Positions 62,928-64,000 of a stretch of DNA of 64,000 nt are shown here, one piece after another (positions within the stretch are counted from its first letter, which is position 1; every line of letters starts with the position of its first letter). Position numbers and translations under genes: made by a program. This DNA comes from Loxodes magnus (taxonomy: Eukaryota; Ciliophora; Karyorelictea; Loxodida; Loxodidae). The notes below the pieces were generated by a model, which saw nothing but the letters and a program-made list of their open reading frames with translations, was not told the origin of the DNA and did no database searches. The DNA is taken from NCBI GenBank assembly GCA_946699065.1, contig CAMPDV010000005.1, forward strand, positions 1,426,001 through 1,490,000, given 5' to 3'.

Positions 62928-64000
62928 TCAAAGTCGCTATTTGCTACACTTATAGCATTACCATCCTGGCTTACAGTTTTAGCAATATTTCTAATATTAC
63001 AATTTACTCTACGCTGTTTTCATGATGTTAATACAGTTAATCTCATTATTTATAGCGCTATTTTATATACCTTTTATAAATGAAGTTGATGATTACTATC
63101 TTTGCTTTATTTACTTGTGTCCTTGATCTTCAGTAAAGCTTTTATTAATCCGGGTTTGAAACGGTTAATCGCTAGATATATAACTTCTATTCCTTTCTTT
63201 GAAGTTTTAGATTTTAAGACATTAATCTCTATATTTTTTTAAGAAATCTTCACTATAATCCTTCTTAGGGGTATCCTATCTTGAAGTATTTAAGCTTAGA
63301 AGACTTGAATTAAAAGATTCGTTAAGCATTGAAAGCTTTTGCTCATTCATAAGTGTGGAGTTTGCTTGCATCTTCTAGTTAATGTATATTAGCGCTCTTG
63401 GTGTTACTTTATTCTAAGAAGTATTATGAGCAGGTGAGCAGAGAAGCTTTAGTGAATTTAGTTTTTTCAATGTAGATTCTTTTTCGTTAGTGAATAACCT
63501 TTCAGTTTTATTAGGTTCAGTTACTAAATGCTCCTTTAAAACATGCTATATTTACTATCAGGATTCAGGAGATTTACATAACCTAAGATTTTGTTCTTCA
63601 GTTGAAATAAGTCTTGTATTTCTACTTAGAATAATAATGGCTGGCTTAATACCTGCAAAAGGATTTCTATTGTTTTGTATGATTACTGGAGGAATTATTA
63701 CAGCACATTTGCATTACTCAGAGAAGAAGCCATCTAGAATATAGAATTTATCTTCCTCTACATTCTCCATATACTAAGTTTCAGACTCATATTATATGGT
63801 TAAAACAGGATCATGAAGTAGCATATACAAAGTTAACTTAAACAACTTCTAAATCGCTTATACAAACTCTTGGGACTAAGTAATTGATATAAGCTACTCG
63901 AACGACTATTGCTAAACAAGTTCTTTTACATTACTCAAATACAAATCCAAAAATTCTTTTTAGTCTTAGAAGAGGAAAATCTTTTAGGAATAATCTTGGA
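62928..64000 (-). CDS. Hypothetical protein, cut by the window edge
   Basis: A minus-strand frame open from the window end to TGA (62928-62930), about 357 codons. It has one earlier in-frame TGA read as Trp (SPES-W-QQIQHV). Segments include FVQAIQKLFKLTLYMLLHDP, YILDGFFSEQCKCAVIIPP and NPFAGIKPAIIILSRNTRLI, which alternate like a beta-rich OB-type fold. A Ser/Lys/Gln-rich linker and a Cys-containing end (YCQNCKPGWQCYKCSKQRL) follow. If TGA at 62928 is Trp, the frame continues NFMQSNGINAQNSAPYEIQQ with no further TGA nearby. Function not assigned. Two plus-strand frames opposite are shadows. Confidence 0.65.

Noticed and set aside
63490-63744. Plus-strand ORF with membrane-like composition
   Set aside because: Opposite a coding-like minus-strand frame with Gln/Ser/Lys content typical of this genome; likewise 62835-63083.
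1-64000. Bacterial, mitochondrial or standard-code eukaryotic origin
   Set aside because: Conserved nuclear genes require TAA/TAG as Gln and have spliceosomal mini-introns; a standard code would break every large gene.

Overview
The window reads as the nuclear genome of a ciliate with a rearranged code. TAA and TAG occur inside nearly every real gene and fit glutamine. TGA ends most genes. Eighteen in-frame TGA codons in eight host genes fit tryptophan, the clearest at the invariant Trp of a PP2A scaffold subunit. At least two genes (PP2A scaffold, and a myristoylated CPxC protein) have no TGA near their ends and seem to stop at TAA or TAG. Introns are 16-19 nt, GT-AG. This combination points to the karyorelict/heterotrich branch (codes like NCBI tables 27 or 28; for example Loxodes or Condylostoma relatives). 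The species is inferred. Retained LINE copies and long AT-rich spacers fit a genome with little DNA elimination, or a germline contig.

Layout. 120-5200: a LINE on the minus strand, with a zinc-knuckle-like ORF1, an ORF2 with AP endonuclease and reverse transcriptase, and a short 3' UTR carrying a GC-rich hairpin. 5661-26490: a direct tandem duplication of about 10.41 kb. Each unit carries a citrate synthase (+), a two-membrane-span protein with two in-frame TGAs (+) and a secreted GH20 beta-hexosaminidase (-), separated by 2-kb AT-rich spacers. 26820-27115: an unexplained GC-rich island. 27415-33430: a 1993-residue coiled-coil/EF-hand-like protein with two 17-nt introns. 34453-38326, minus strand: a secreted acidic protein, the myristoylated CPxC protein and a p24/GOLD cargo receptor. 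38721-39990: a gene fragment, a LINE tail, a second GC-rich island and a broken coiled-coil frame.

41427-46286: coiled-coil and small unknown proteins. 46725-51465: a 1573-residue Gln/Lys-rich protein with a 19-nt intron. 52398-52764: EMC6 with two 16-nt introns around a 20-nt exon. 54060-57346: a mucin-like type I membrane protein with Thr-Pro repeats and an Asp/Cys block. 57593-58210: an unknown membrane protein. 58592-58625: a third LINE tail. 59032-59532: an unknown soluble protein. 59887-61612: the PP2A A subunit. 62928-64000: a protein cut by the window edge.

No operons or shared pathway link the genes. Several belong to the secretory system (p24, EMC6, secreted proteins), the rest to metabolism, signalling and probably the cytoskeleton. 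Percentages and identities are by eye; all translations were done by hand.
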